This document shows, piece after piece, positions 1 through 8,474 of a DNA stretch of 64,000 nt. The position numbers were made by a program, and so were the translations under genes. Location: NCBI RefSeq assembly GCF_009873495.1, contig NZ_CP046703.1:992001-1056000 (forward strand), in the 5' to 3' direction. The notes under the pieces were generated by a model, which ran no database searches, was not told the DNA's origin, and worked only from the letters and a program-made list of their open reading frames with translations. How positions within the stretch are numbered: position 1 is the stretch's first letter; each line of letters begins with the position of its first letter. Origin of the DNA: Nostoc sp. ATCC 53789. Its GTDB lineage: Bacteria; Cyanobacteriota; Cyanobacteriia; Cyanobacteriales; Nostocaceae.

Positions 1-685
1 GTTCCTTTCTGGCGATTTCGTGCGATCGCAATGCTGCTTCTAGTTCGATTTGTTTCTGTTCTCGATACTGAGAAAAATTTCCTCCATATACTTTCAAAGC
101 ATCAGGTGTAAGTTCCCAAGTAACATCTATAACTTGGTCTAAGAAAAAAGGTTTATGTGAGACAATTACAAACGCCCCAGTGAAATTTTGCACAAATTGT
201 CTTAAGTTTTCTAAAGATTGCAAATCCATGTGGTTAGTTGGCTCATCTAGCAACAGCAAATTGGGCTGTTGAGATAATCCGATTGCTAAAAATAGTTTTG
301 TCAGTTCTCCACCACTCAAGTTATTAATTGGGAGATAAAGATTAATATTTGTATCGAATTGTGTTTGCAAAATCTCCTCAATCTTCCACCATTCATCAGA
401 GACGGAAATCAAAAAATCAAGTACTGTTTCTGCTGTAATTTTTTGTCTGATAGTGCTGATTTGTGGCAAATAGTAGACAACACCATTACGCCAAATAGAA
501 CCTATACTGGGGCGAATTTGACCTGCAAGTATCTTTAATAGAGTTGATTTTCCTATACCATTGCGACCAACTAAAGCAATGCGATCGCCTGCCTCAATAC
601 TCACCTGGATTTTTTGAAACAAAGTTCTATCTAAGCTGAGTTCGTAAGCTAAATTCTCAGCTAATAATATTGATTTTTTCTGCAT
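1..685 (-). CDS. ABC-F family ATP-binding protein (partial, C-terminus off window)
   Basis: The first ~228 residues of a soluble ABC-F ATPase are readable on the minus strand from an ATG at 685-683. Visible in order are the Walker A motif GRNGIGKST (residues 40-48), the signature LSGGE, the Walker B LLLLDEPTNHMD and the H-loop SHK, then the charged start of the inter-domain linker (LEAALRSHEIARKE). ABC-F proteins have two such cassettes and no membrane domain. They act on ribosomes, as translation factors of the EttA type or as antibiotic-resistance factors. The second cassette lies beyond base 1, so the subfamily cannot be assigned. No neighbour hints at the role. Confidence 0.9.
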   Translation of the reverse strand, partial: MQKKSILLAENLAYELSLDRTLFQKIQVSIEAGDRIALVGRNGIGKSTLLKILAGQIRPSIGSIWRNGVVYYLPQISTIRQKITAETVLDFLISVSDEWWKIEEILQTQFDTNINLYLPINNLSGGELTKLFLAIGLSQQPNLLLLDEPTNHMDLQSLENLRQFVQNFTGAFVIVSHKPFFLDQVIDVTWELTPDALKVYGGNFSQYREQKQIELEAALRSHEIARKE

Positions 686-1216
686 TATTTCCAAACCTCA
701 ATTCGCGAACTTCCGCCCGTATGTTTACAGGAATTACGGGATATTAGACACAAAAAACTTAGCCGCAGACACTTACCAAGCGGTTAAATGTAAATATGAA
801 TGATGACAATATTGTTAGTACATGACTGTGTGAAGTAACCCTGTCAAACTAGTTGCGTTTATTCTTTGTTGACATTAGTTGCTTTGGCGCAACAGGTGTT
901 TGGTACTACTTCATTTCAGCTATCTCGTTGGAGTTGTGATGAGGTTTGATATTGACTACAGTGTAGCATAAAGGAATTTCGGAAGGGTAGCGATCGCTCG
1001 TTCTCAGTGGTAAATAAAGATTTTTAACCGCAGAGGCGCAGAGAACGCAGAGGTAAGATATTCAGGATAGATTTTTTTATGAAATTGGTTTTGAGATGAT
1101 AGAGCCTGAATTGGACGATTTACCTGTACCCTAAAAATAGGCGATTAGCTACGCGCGATCGCTAACTACGAGACTGTTAAAATAAATCCATAACTACTTG
1201 ATGCCGTATCCATTCT
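686..1216. other. Intergenic region, no gene seen
   Basis: About 530 bases between two divergently placed genes. The only structure I see is a short run of the CGCAGAG-type dispersed repeat at about 1028-1053. It resembles the core of the 122-bp MITE-like repeats at 24987 and 34404. HIP1 octamers occur near 1155. No credible ORF or RNA was found. Confidence 0.5.
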
Positions 1217-1918
1217 ATGACCATAGCTCAAGAATTAGATTCTCAACAAGGCATCTGCCAAGATGTTATATTTCCCCCTGGTGATTTATATAGTGATGAG
1301 CCTCCCTTGGAAAGCGAACTTCATTTACGACAAATAATCCTACTATTAACATGTCTGGAATGGTTGTGGAGAGATAGAAATGATTTTTATGCGGCGGGAA
1401 ATCTAACTATTTACTACAGTCCGCGCCAACGCAAATCGGAATACTTCCGGGGGCCAGACTTTTTTGTTGTGCTGGGAACTGAACGTAAAACCCGCAAAAG
1501 TTGGGTAGTTTGGGAAGAAGATGGTAAATATCCGAATGTAATTCTAGAAATTTTATCTGACTCAACAGCGAATACTGACAAAGATTTAAAGAAAAAAATT
1601 TATCAAGATACTTTCCGTACACCCGATTATTTTTGGTTTGACCCTTACACACAAGAATTTGCAGGATTTCATTTAGTAGATGGAGAATATCAACCTCTAC
1701 AACCAAGTGAAGAAGGATATTTGTGGAGTCATCAGCTAGGGTTATATTTGGGAGTTTATGAAGGTTTATTGCGGTTTTTTACGCGAGATGGGCAACTAGT
1801 ACCAACACCGGAGGAAACGGCAGAACAAGCTGAACAAAAGGCAGAACAAGCCGAACAAAAGGCTGAACGTTTGGCAGCAAAACTGCGGGAGTTAAATATC
1901 GATCCAGATACAATTTAG
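1217..1918 (+). CDS. Uma2 family (DUF820) PD-(D/E)XK nuclease-like protein
   Basis: A 233-residue protein of the Uma2/DUF820 family, which is greatly expanded in cyanobacteria and has a restriction-endonuclease-like fold. The core shows RGPDFFVV (catalytic-type Asp), then VILEILSDST and the DKDLKKKIYQ helix, as in other members. The biological role of this family is unknown, although the fold predicts metal-dependent DNA cleavage. The last ~35 residues are an Ala/Glu/Lys-rich coiled coil with the heptad AEQKAEQ repeated, common in cyanobacterial members. It stands alone, convergent with the gene ending at 1931. A second, shorter Uma2 gene lies at 59321-59863. Confidence 0.85.
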   Translation: MTIAQELDSQQGICQDVIFPPGDLYSDEPPLESELHLRQIILLLTCLEWLWRDRNDFYAAGNLTIYYSPRQRKSEYFRGPDFFVVLGTERKTRKSWVVWEEDGKYPNVILEILSDSTANTDKDLKKKIYQDTFRTPDYFWFDPYTQEFAGFHLVDGEYQPLQPSEEGYLWSHQLGLYLGVYEGLLRFFTRDGQLVPTPEETAEQAEQKAEQAEQKAERLAAKLRELNIDPDTI

Positions 1919-1930
1919 ACCAGAGCTATT

Positions 1931-4627
1931 TCATTTAGGATAGTGTTGCGCTAAAAATTCTTCAGCCTCAGCCTTATCTTTAATTACTCTATCCAAAGTA
2001 GCAGCAAGTATATCATCTAATATTTGTCGATACAGTGGCCCTGGTTTGTAACCAAGTTTCTTTAAATCATTGCCATTTAATAGTGGCTGCACATTTGCCA
2101 AAACTGTTAAATATTCCCAAATTTTATGTCTAATATCTCGCGGACTTTGCAAAGCAATTAAAATCAGCATTGGTAAATCATATTGCCGCAACAACTGCAC
2201 TAGTTGACTGGGGTGTTGAAAAGTGGGTAAAGATTCTATTACTTGACTAAAGCTTTGAACTAAGTTTTTCAACCTAACAATGCTATCGTCTTGTAATTGC
2301 AAATTTTGTGCTACTTTCACCCGATATTCAGGTGCTAGGTGGGCGATTAATGCTTCTAGACGCATTTGCCAGTGAATGAGAGTTTGTTCAGCATCAAATC
2401 GCCGCAAACAGAGTTCTAACAAACGTAATTGTCGCAAGAGTAAAGCATCTAGTTTGAGGGTAGGATGGATACATTGCAATGCCCCTAAATTATCGAGTAA
2501 TTGTAAAGCTGATTTCCAGTAGGGCGCTTCTAGGATGTGTTTTAATTCTGTTTTGAGTCTAGTTTGTAGGGCTGGAGTTTTGGTATTCTCTTGGGAAGTG
2601 CGATCATAAACACCACTGTTGATGGCATAACGAATAAACTCTTCCGTTTGCGGTTCAATTTCAAATCCGAAGCGCACGGCAAAGCGCACGCCACGATAAA
2701 TGCGGGTGGGATCTTCGATAAAGCTGTTAGGGTGTAAAACCCGAATTTGTTTAGCTTGTAAATCGAGTAAACCGCCAAAGAAATCGAGTAATTCACCAGA
2801 GCGGGGAGAGGTGAGCCGCAAAGCGATCGCATTAATAGTAAAATCCCGACGATACAAGTCTTGACGAATCGAACTCGCCTCAACCTCTGGATTCGCCGCC
2901 GGGTAAGGATAAAACTCTGTTCTAGCCGTGGCAATATCTACCCAAAGAGAATCTAATTCTGGGTCTTTGTGCCACAACAAAGCAGCAGTTTGAAAAGCCC
3001 CGTGGATTTCTAAACGAGCCGCAGGGTAAAGTTGTTGGAGTGCTTTTGCTAGTTCCACACCAGCGCCAACATCTGCCGATTTGTGAAAGCCATCAACTAC
3101 TAGGTCAATATCTTTAATCATCAAGCTACCTGCTGTCTCAGCTAACAGCAAATCCCGCACCGCACCCCCGACAAGATAAAGATGCCAACCTCGTTTTTCG
3201 GCTTCTTGCGATGCGATGGTGAGTAATTGCCATAACTGAGGAGCAAGTTTATTTTGCAATTGCGGGAGATTAATATTACTTTTCTGTCTCTCCTCCTCTC
3301 CCCCTTCTCCGTTTTCATCCCTTTCCTGATGTAATTCCCGCAAGACATCAGTACGAGTGACAAGACCAACTAACTGCTCATTCTCCAATACTGGCAAGCG
3401 TCCGATATCATAAGTCACCATCAGCGACTCAATTTGTGGCAGTGTTGTATCTGGTGTAATTGTTTTCAGATTTCTTGTCATATAGCCCTTAACTGGCGAA
3501 TGACTAAATCCGTGGTGCAGGGCAATATCAAGATCCCGGCGCGAAATAATACCTACTAGTTGCCCTTGAGTATCGACTACAGATAAACCAGAGTGTCCAT
3601 AGCGCAACAAAATTCGCTGTGCCTCAGCAATTGTGGTTTCAGGTAGAATCGTGCGAACAGGAGAAGACATCAAATCCCTAGCGGTGAGGGGGTGGGGAAT
3701 TTGTGCTTTTATTCCGTCAAGGAGTTGTTTTAATATTGCTTGTGAATCCACTCCTCTTAGATTTAGCGATGCGGCTTGTGAATGACCGCCGCCGCCCAAG
3801 AGTTGGAATAATAGATTAAGATTTGTTTTGGGAATTTGCGATCGCCCAATTATAGTTAAACGTGAATCATTTTCACTCAAAGGATACTGATTAGCCAACA
3901 GAATCGCATCAATTTCGGTTAATTCCACGAGTTCTGAAGCCAAACTCGATAGCCCTGGCACAAAACTATCCGTTTGCAGTGTTACCCAAGCTATCGTATA
4001 TCCACGTAGGCAAATATATTCTAAATTTTCCAACGCCTCAGTTAATAGCTGCTGCAATTGCAAAGATAAGCCAGGGTCACGGTAGGTAGAAATTACCGAT
4101 AAACTTGCACCTTGTTGCATCAACCAAGCCAAAGCTAAGGCATCCCGTGGTGTGGATTGGTCAAAAGTCAAGGAGCCAGTGTCAACGTGGATACCCAAAG
4201 CCATCACAGTCGCTTCGGCAGAAGTCAAGGAAATTTCCTGTTGTTGCAATTGCTCCACAATTAAAGTTGTGGCGGCTCCTACTGAAGAAAGATGCGATCG
4301 CGTGGCAGGAATATCTGATTCTTGTCCTAAGTGATGGTCATAAACTATAATTTCCCCAAGATGGGGTAAATCTAACCACTCAGCAGCTTTACCCAAGCGA
4401 TCGCGCTGTTGCGTATCCACCACAGTCAGAGAACGAATTTTTTCAGGATTCACCGAACGGCGTTCAATTAGCGGATATTCATCCCGATGCAATGCTAAAA
4501 AATCCCGCACAGGAGGATGAGAACCGCCAGTCAGCACAATCTTACTTCCCGGTAGTAAGCGCGTTAACCCTACTGCTGCTCCTAGTGCGTCAAAATCTGC
4601 GGTTGTGTGGCAAAGAATTAAATCCAT
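1931..4627 (-). CDS. DHH phosphoesterase - CBS pair - tRNA CCA/polyA nucleotidyltransferase fusion
   Basis: An 898-residue fusion. The N-terminal DHH module has [10 protein letters not shown] (residues 11-20), Asp71 in VVDTQQRDR and the DHH triad at 97-99, followed by a DHHA1-type GGGGHSQAA near 275. Two CBS domains follow (about 310-430, each with a LVG(I/L) core). The C-terminal half is a class II nucleotidyltransferase: [13 protein letters not shown] head and catalytic-type DIDLVVDG, then [11 protein letters not shown] and [14 protein letters not shown]. The architecture is known in cyanobacteria and some deep-branching bacteria, where separate CC-adding and A-adding enzymes may share CCA synthesis; I cannot tell which activity this one has. 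The CBS pair suggests control by adenine nucleotides (inference). A heptamer-repeat stretch lies just upstream. Confidence 0.9.
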   Translation of the reverse strand: MDLILCHTTADFDALGAAVGLTRLLPGSKIVLTGGSHPPVRDFLALHRDEYPLIERRSVNPEKIRSLTVVDTQQRDRLGKAAEWLDLPHLGEIIVYDHHLGQESDIPATRSHLSSVGAATTLIVEQLQQQEISLTSAEATVMALGIHVDTGSLTFDQSTPRDALALAWLMQQGASLSVISTYRDPGLSLQLQQLLTEALENLEYICLRGYTIAWVTLQTDSFVPGLSSLASELVELTEIDAILLANQYPLSENDSRLTIIGRSQIPKTNLNLLFQLLGGGGHSQAASLNLRGVDSQAILKQLLDGIKAQIPHPLTARDLMSSPVRTILPETTIAEAQRILLRYGHSGLSVVDTQGQLVGIISRRDLDIALHHGFSHSPVKGYMTRNLKTITPDTTLPQIESLMVTYDIGRLPVLENEQLVGLVTRTDVLRELHQERDENGEGGEEERQKSNINLPQLQNKLAPQLWQLLTIASQEAEKRGWHLYLVGGAVRDLLLAETAGSLMIKDIDLVVDGFHKSADVGAGVELAKALQQLYPAARLEIHGAFQTAALLWHKDPELDSLWVDIATARTEFYPYPAANPEVEASSIRQDLYRRDFTINAIALRLTSPRSGELLDFFGGLLDLQAKQIRVLHPNSFIEDPTRIYRGVRFAVRFGFEIEPQTEEFIRYAINSGVYDRTSQENTKTPALQTRLKTELKHILEAPYWKSALQLLDNLGALQCIHPTLKLDALLLRQLRLLELCLRRFDAEQTLIHWQMRLEALIAHLAPEYRVKVAQNLQLQDDSIVRLKNLVQSFSQVIESLPTFQHPSQLVQLLRQYDLPMLILIALQSPRDIRHKIWEYLTVLANVQPLLNGNDLKKLGYKPGPLYRQILDDILAATLDRVIKDKAEAEEFLAQHYPK

Positions 4628-4630
4628 AGT

Positions 4631-4677
4631 TAAGAGTCATTAGTCATCGGTACTTAGACAAAGGACAAATGACTAAA
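4631..4677. repeat. Degenerate heptanucleotide repeat (STRR type)
   Basis: Tandem variants of the heptamers TCATTAG and AAATGAC with inverted partners, directly upstream of the DHH-CBS gene. The same repeat type occurs at 5735, 12525 and 16761 and is typical of Nostoc/Anabaena intergenic DNA. Confidence 0.55.
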
Positions 4678-4777
4678 ATGTTGCAATTTCTGCTAGCTTA
4701 AAAATAATAAGAAAGTGTCAGTGTCGCCCTTTAGGATATTCTATCCTTAGTATTTCGCTGTATTGGGAGAAGCAAAA

Positions 4778-4966
4778 ATGACCATAATATTCCAATTTGC
4801 CTTGATAGGTCTAGTCCTATTGTCCTTTGTCCTGGTTGTAGGCGTTCCGGTTGCTTACGCTACTCCCCAAAATTGGGTTGAATCTAAAAAACTACTCTGG
4901 GTTGGTTCTGCCGTCTGGATTGCTTTGGTATTTTTAGTTGGTTTGTTAAACTTTTTTGTCGTGTAG
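4778..4966 (+). CDS. psbZ: Photosystem II protein PsbZ (Ycf9)
   Basis: A 62-residue protein beginning [11 protein letters not shown], with two membrane-spanning helices and the conserved luminal-side stretch [15 protein letters not shown] between them. PsbZ is a small core subunit of photosystem II in the thylakoid membrane and helps stabilise the supercomplex with its antenna. An upstream in-frame TTG would add five residues. The ATG at 4778 is preferred because GGGAGA sits about 8 bases before it and the protein then has the usual length. It lies 188 bases upstream of ribH on the same strand, an order common in cyanobacteria. Confidence 0.93.
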   Translation: MTIIFQFALIGLVLLSFVLVVGVPVAYATPQNWVESKKLLWVGSAVWIALVFLVGLLNFFVV

Positions 4967-5154
4967 ACGACGGCTTTGCTCTGGCGCAGGCACATAATAT
5001 AAGAACTAGAGGGGCAGAAAAGCCAAGGTCAAAGACCAAAGGAGAAAAGAAGAAATTTTTTCCGATTTCCTTTTTTTAACCGTGCTTTCCTGCTCCTCTA
5101 CATTTAAATAAGAAATGTATATTGGCCAGAACTATAGTTGATTAAGAGGCAGTC

Positions 5155-5733
5155 ATGGCAGTTTTCGAGGGAACTTTTACCCAAACGGAGCCTTTGCGGT
5201 TTGCAGTGGTGATTGGTCGATTCAATGACCTTGTTACCGGAAAGCTGCTAGAGGGATGTCAAGATTGCTTGAAACGCCACGGTGTAGATCCTAACCCCCA
5301 AGGTAATCAGGTGGACTATGTTTGGGTTCCAGGAAGTTTTGAGGTACCTTTAGTAGCTCGCCAACTAGCACTTTCCCATCGTTATGATGCTGTAATTTGT
5401 CTAGGTGCAGTCATTCGTGGGCAAACACCCCATTTTGATTATGTATCCGCCGAAGTTTCTAAAGGTATCGCCGCCGCTAGTTTTCAAACTGGAGTGCCAG
5501 TAATTTTTGGCATTTTGACAGTAGATACTATGCAGCAAGCCTTAGAACGGGCAGGTATCAAAGGTAATCATGGCTGGGATTATGCTCTAAACGCCCTAGA
5601 AATGGCAAGCCTGATGCGGCAATTGCGTTCTAACCTAGCAGAGCCATATTCTCGTAATAGCCAGTCTTTGCCAGCCTCTTTTCAAAGTGCCAGCATCGGC
5701 AATTTAACGGCGGAGTCAGAAGAACTCGGCTAA
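5155..5733 (+). CDS. ribH: 6,7-dimethyl-8-ribityllumazine synthase
   Basis: A 192-residue lumazine synthase, which condenses 5-amino-6-ribitylaminouracil with 3,4-dihydroxybutanone phosphate in the penultimate step of riboflavin synthesis. Family motifs are VIGRFND near the start, PGSFEVPL, and [14 protein letters not shown] with the catalytic-type His. [20 protein letters not shown] and [15 protein letters not shown] complete the family pattern. About 30 C-terminal residues (from PYSRNSQS) are Ser-rich, go beyond the conserved fold and are probably disordered. It follows psbZ on the same strand and is followed by a heptamer-repeat stretch. Confidence 0.95.
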   Translation: MAVFEGTFTQTEPLRFAVVIGRFNDLVTGKLLEGCQDCLKRHGVDPNPQGNQVDYVWVPGSFEVPLVARQLALSHRYDAVICLGAVIRGQTPHFDYVSAEVSKGIAAASFQTGVPVIFGILTVDTMQQALERAGIKGNHGWDYALNALEMASLMRQLRSNLAEPYSRNSQSLPASFQSASIGNLTAESEELG

Positions 5734-5734
5734 A

Positions 5735-5798
5735 TGAGTCATTAGTCATTTGTCCTTTGTCATTCACTAATGACCAATGACCAATGACCAATGACAAA
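5735..5798. repeat. Heptanucleotide repeat cluster (STRR type)
   Basis: A run of TCATTAG/TCATTTG-type heptamers followed by three to four copies of AATGACC, which is their inverted complement. The whole can therefore fold back on itself. It lies between ribH and tRNA-Gly and may act as the ribH transcript end, but there is no clear T-run. Confidence 0.65.
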
Positions 5799-5861
5799 TT
5801 AATAAATAAAGGGGTTGACAATCAGAGATAAATTTGAGATATTGATATATGGCAATTGATT

Positions 5862-5933
5862 GCGGGTGTAGCTCAGTGGTAGAGCGTCACCTTGCCAAGG
5901 TGAATGTCGCGCGTTCGAATCGCGTCACCCGCT
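5862..5933 (+). tRNA. tRNA-Gly (anticodon GCC)
   Basis: A 72-nt cloverleaf. The acceptor GCGGGTG (5862-5868) pairs with CACCCGC (5926-5932). The D-arm contains GCTCAGTGGTAGAGC, the anticodon stem-loop is CACCTTGCCAAGGTG with anticodon GCC, and the T-arm is GCGCGTTCGAATCGCG. The discriminator is T5933. CCA is not encoded directly after it, since the next bases are TCCA. A strong terminator hairpin follows at 5942. Confidence 0.96.
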
Positions 5934-5941
5934 TCCAACTA

Positions 5942-5980
5942 AAACCTCTTGAAGTTAAAAATCTCAAGAGGTTTAGTATT
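5942..5980 (+). terminator. Rho-independent terminator of tRNA-Gly
   Basis: The 11-bp stem AAACCTCTTGA / TCAAGAGGTTT (5942-5952 with 5964-5974) is followed by AGTATTTTT, eight bases downstream of the tRNA gene. Confidence 0.8.
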
Positions 5981-6554
5981 TTTAGGGTGCATTGGATTTT
6001 TTGGCGATTCGCGCTGTATTCCTGTGAATCGTTCCGAATTTTGATGAATTTCATAGATAGGTAGAATATAAAGTAATTTAGATATGGTGGAACTGTTTAT
6101 TTATGGATAGATTTTACCCATCTAGTAAAACTTGTTCAAACTATGGGGGAATTCAAGGGTATTAGTCTCTTAAAACAGGTTTATGTATGTCATAAATGTC
6201 AGCAGTGTGCTGACTAACATTTCACACTGAGCGTAGCCGAAGTGTTACATATATCTAAACATTTTGAAACTTATGCACGAATGGCTAATTCGTGTCTCGA
6301 CATTAAGGGATAACCGCTCCTATGCTCCCTTTGAAATGTCAAATAATATCTAGCTTTGTCTAGATTTTATCTAGTAGAAGAAAAATTTAAATAAGATTGT
6401 CAGCTTCGGGGAAAGACTACAAATAAAAACTCCGTACTGATATGAAAATTAGGATACTTAGAGTCTGCTGCATCTACTGTTTGCAATCATGGCGATATTT
6501 GTATTGCCAGTACATGTATATAAAGAGAGCAATCTATAGTAGCAGAAGCTTCTA
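5981..6554. other. Intergenic region, no gene seen
   Basis: About 570 AT-rich bases between the tRNA terminator and the next gene. A short repeat remnant (CACTGAGCGTAGCCGAAGTG) occurs at about 6225-6244 and has a small palindromic core. I see no ORF or RNA with support. Confidence 0.45.
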
Positions 6555-7028
6555 TTGCATTTACCAAAGGATTATATTGTCGTAGTTCGTGTAAAACACG
6601 CTCAAGTTACTATAACGCTTGTGCAATCTCAAAAACCCGAAAAAATAGATTTCAATGCTGAATACCCCTGTCCCTGTCGTCGCCGGGGTCAGTTAATTCC
6701 GATTACGTTGACAGAAGCATTTGGTTGCGATCGCTGTCAGCAAATCTTTGTTGTAGAAGATAATGGTCATGTCCTAGAACAGCTTTCCACCACCTATCCC
6801 TACAAACGGGCTTGGCGTTGGGTGGGAAATAGTTGGCACGTTGTCCATCCCCGCTTGGGAGAAAGCTATCTGCCTATAGCACTTGGCATTATTTTCGTGC
6901 TAGTGATTATATGGCTGCCATTAGCACTGCGATTAGCAAATGGTTCCAGCATTATTGCTTGGGCAATGGTGGCGGTGCTATTAGCTATTCTGCCAGCATT
7001 AATGGTCTGGCTTACCTACAGACGTTAA
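6555..7028 (+). CDS. Zinc-ribbon membrane protein of unknown function, upstream of proA-like gene
   Basis: A 157-residue protein that I cannot name. It has a zinc-ribbon-like pattern, CPC (in EYPCPCRRRG) followed about 25 residues later by CDRC, near residues 36-62. Two predicted membrane helices follow in the C-terminal third (LPIALGIIFVLVIIWLPLAL and AWAMVAVLLAILPALMVWL). The start at 6555 is a TTG; a GTG within the next ~12 codons is the alternative, so the first residues are uncertain. The stop lies four bases before the ATG of the proA-like gene, which indicates co-transcription and perhaps translational coupling. A link to proline synthesis is only inferred from position. Confidence 0.75.
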   Translation: MHLPKDYIVVVRVKHAQVTITLVQSQKPEKIDFNAEYPCPCRRRGQLIPITLTEAFGCDRCQQIFVVEDNGHVLEQLSTTYPYKRAWRWVGNSWHVVHPRLGESYLPIALGIIFVLVIIWLPLALRLANGSSIIAWAMVAVLLAILPALMVWLTYRR

Positions 7029-7032
7029 CTCA

Positions 7033-8298
7033 ATGACTGTTGAAGTTTTAGATGACCACCCCGAACCGATTACTAGTGCCCAACGAGCCTATCAAGCTTC
7101 CCTAAAGTTGGGGATTACAAAGGGAGCAGACCGCAGTCGTGCAGTATTGGCGATGGCGCAAGCTCTTGAGCGCTCATTTGACGACATTCTAGAAGCCAAC
7201 ACGTTGGATTTAGAAGCCAGTCGAGAAATGGCAGTGCCAGAGTTGATATTGGACTGGCTGAAGCTGACTCCTAAAAGGCTAGAGATGACAGTAGACGTTT
7301 TACAACGGTTAGGGGAATTATCAGATCCGCTACGGCGCGTCAGAACGGCTGATTATCAACTGGAAGATTCCCAGAGTTACACCCAGTTAATGCCTTTGGG
7401 AGTGATTGGATTTATTTATGAAGCCTTTCCCGATTTAGGGGCGATCGCAGCAGGTTTTTGTATTAAAACTGGCAATAGTATAATTCTCAAAGGCAGTACT
7501 GAAGCTAGCCATTCCAACGCCGCCATCGCTGAGGCACTGCAAAATGCGATCGCAGAAGTTGGTCTACCTTCAGGCTGTGTAGAACTGATTACAGCCGAAC
7601 ATGGTGCTTCAATTCGGGATTTAGTCACCCAAGACCAGTACGTGAATCTAGTTATTCCCTACGGACGTTCTAGCTTGGTACAGCAGGTAGTACGACAGTC
7701 AACTTGCCCAGTCTTAAAGTCCGCGATGGGTAACTGTTATCTCTACTGGTCACTAAATTCCAGTTTAGAAATGGTACGTTGGATGATTCTTGATAGCCAT
7801 CAAAGTGAACCAGATCAAGTCAATGCCATTGAAAAGGTACTCATTCATCGTCAAGCCTTGCCATCATCCTTAGCAGTTCTGTGGAACAGCTTGATGGAAA
7901 AAGGCTTTGAAATTAGAGGGGATGCAGAACTAGTACAAGCCTTTCCCCAGTTGCAGCTGGTGAAGGAGGGCGAATGGGGAAATCCTTATTTAACAAAGAC
8001 AGTAGCTTTTAAACTGGTGGATAGCTTAGAGGGTGCGATCGCTTGGATTAATGAACACAGCAGTGGTCATGCTGACTCCATCGTTACTGAATCCTACCAA
8101 GAAAGTCGGCAGTTTGCTTTGGGAGTTAACAGTGCCTCTACCTACATCAACACTTCCCCGCGTTTTTCCCGCAACCCCTCGCGTGGAGATTCGGTGTTTC
8201 TCGGTATGTCTAACCAAAAAGGTCATCGTCGAGGATTTATCAGCCTAGAAACTTTGACCACTGTTAAGCACATTGTTCAGGGAAATGGCAGGTTTTAA
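7033..8298 (+). CDS. Glutamate-5-semialdehyde dehydrogenase (ProA) family protein, catalytic Cys apparently absent
   Basis: A 421-residue aldehyde-dehydrogenase-fold protein of the gamma-glutamyl phosphate reductase family, the second step of proline synthesis. Family features include LGVIGFIYEAFPD, KTGNSIILKGSTEA, VIPYGRSSLV, MGNCYLYW, VNAIEKVLIH and the C-terminal NTSPRFSRN...FLGMSNQKGHRRG. In characterised ProA the nucleophilic cysteine lies in a PG(T/V)CNA motif. Here the aligned stretch is SEPDQVNAIEK, with Val263 where Cys is expected. Either this is a divergent paralogue with an altered role or another residue substitutes. Cyanobacteria often carry two ProA-like genes, so a canonical one may exist elsewhere. 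It is coupled to the upstream zinc-ribbon gene. Confidence 0.88.
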   Translation: MTVEVLDDHPEPITSAQRAYQASLKLGITKGADRSRAVLAMAQALERSFDDILEANTLDLEASREMAVPELILDWLKLTPKRLEMTVDVLQRLGELSDPLRRVRTADYQLEDSQSYTQLMPLGVIGFIYEAFPDLGAIAAGFCIKTGNSIILKGSTEASHSNAAIAEALQNAIAEVGLPSGCVELITAEHGASIRDLVTQDQYVNLVIPYGRSSLVQQVVRQSTCPVLKSAMGNCYLYWSLNSSLEMVRWMILDSHQSEPDQVNAIEKVLIHRQALPSSLAVLWNSLMEKGFEIRGDAELVQAFPQLQLVKEGEWGNPYLTKTVAFKLVDSLEGAIAWINEHSSGHADSIVTESYQESRQFALGVNSASTYINTSPRFSRNPSRGDSVFLGMSNQKGHRRGFISLETLTTVKHIVQGNGRF

Positions 8299-8401
8299 AT
8301 TAAATGGGGAATGGGGAATGGGGCATGGGGCATGGGGAGATAAGGAGCAGAGAAGAATAATTATTGATAACCAATTCCAATGCCCAATTCCCAATATTAA
8401 A

Positions 8402-8431
8402 CTTAACAAAATCTTAATTTCTGCTTGATCC
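8402..8431 (+). promoter_or_regulatory. Putative Pho box (PhoB/SphR operator) upstream of phoD
   Basis: There are three 8-bp direct repeats separated by exactly 3 bp: CTTAACAA (8402-8409), CTTAATTT (8413-8420) and CTTGATCC (8424-8431). They match the cyanobacterial Pho-box pattern (CTTAACCT-like, 11-bp period) and end 43 bases before the phoD start. Activation on phosphate starvation is inferred. Confidence 0.7.
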
Positions 8432-8474
8432 TGGATTGCTAGGTTCCTTGTATTTACATCTGGTAGAGGTGAAT

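Noticed and set aside
4105..4350. Open frames antisense to the DHH-CBS gene
   Set aside because: They are complementary-strand shadows of a well-supported gene with clear domains.
5849..6064. A 71-residue open frame over tRNA-Gly
   Set aside because: It is the translation of the tRNA gene and its terminator.
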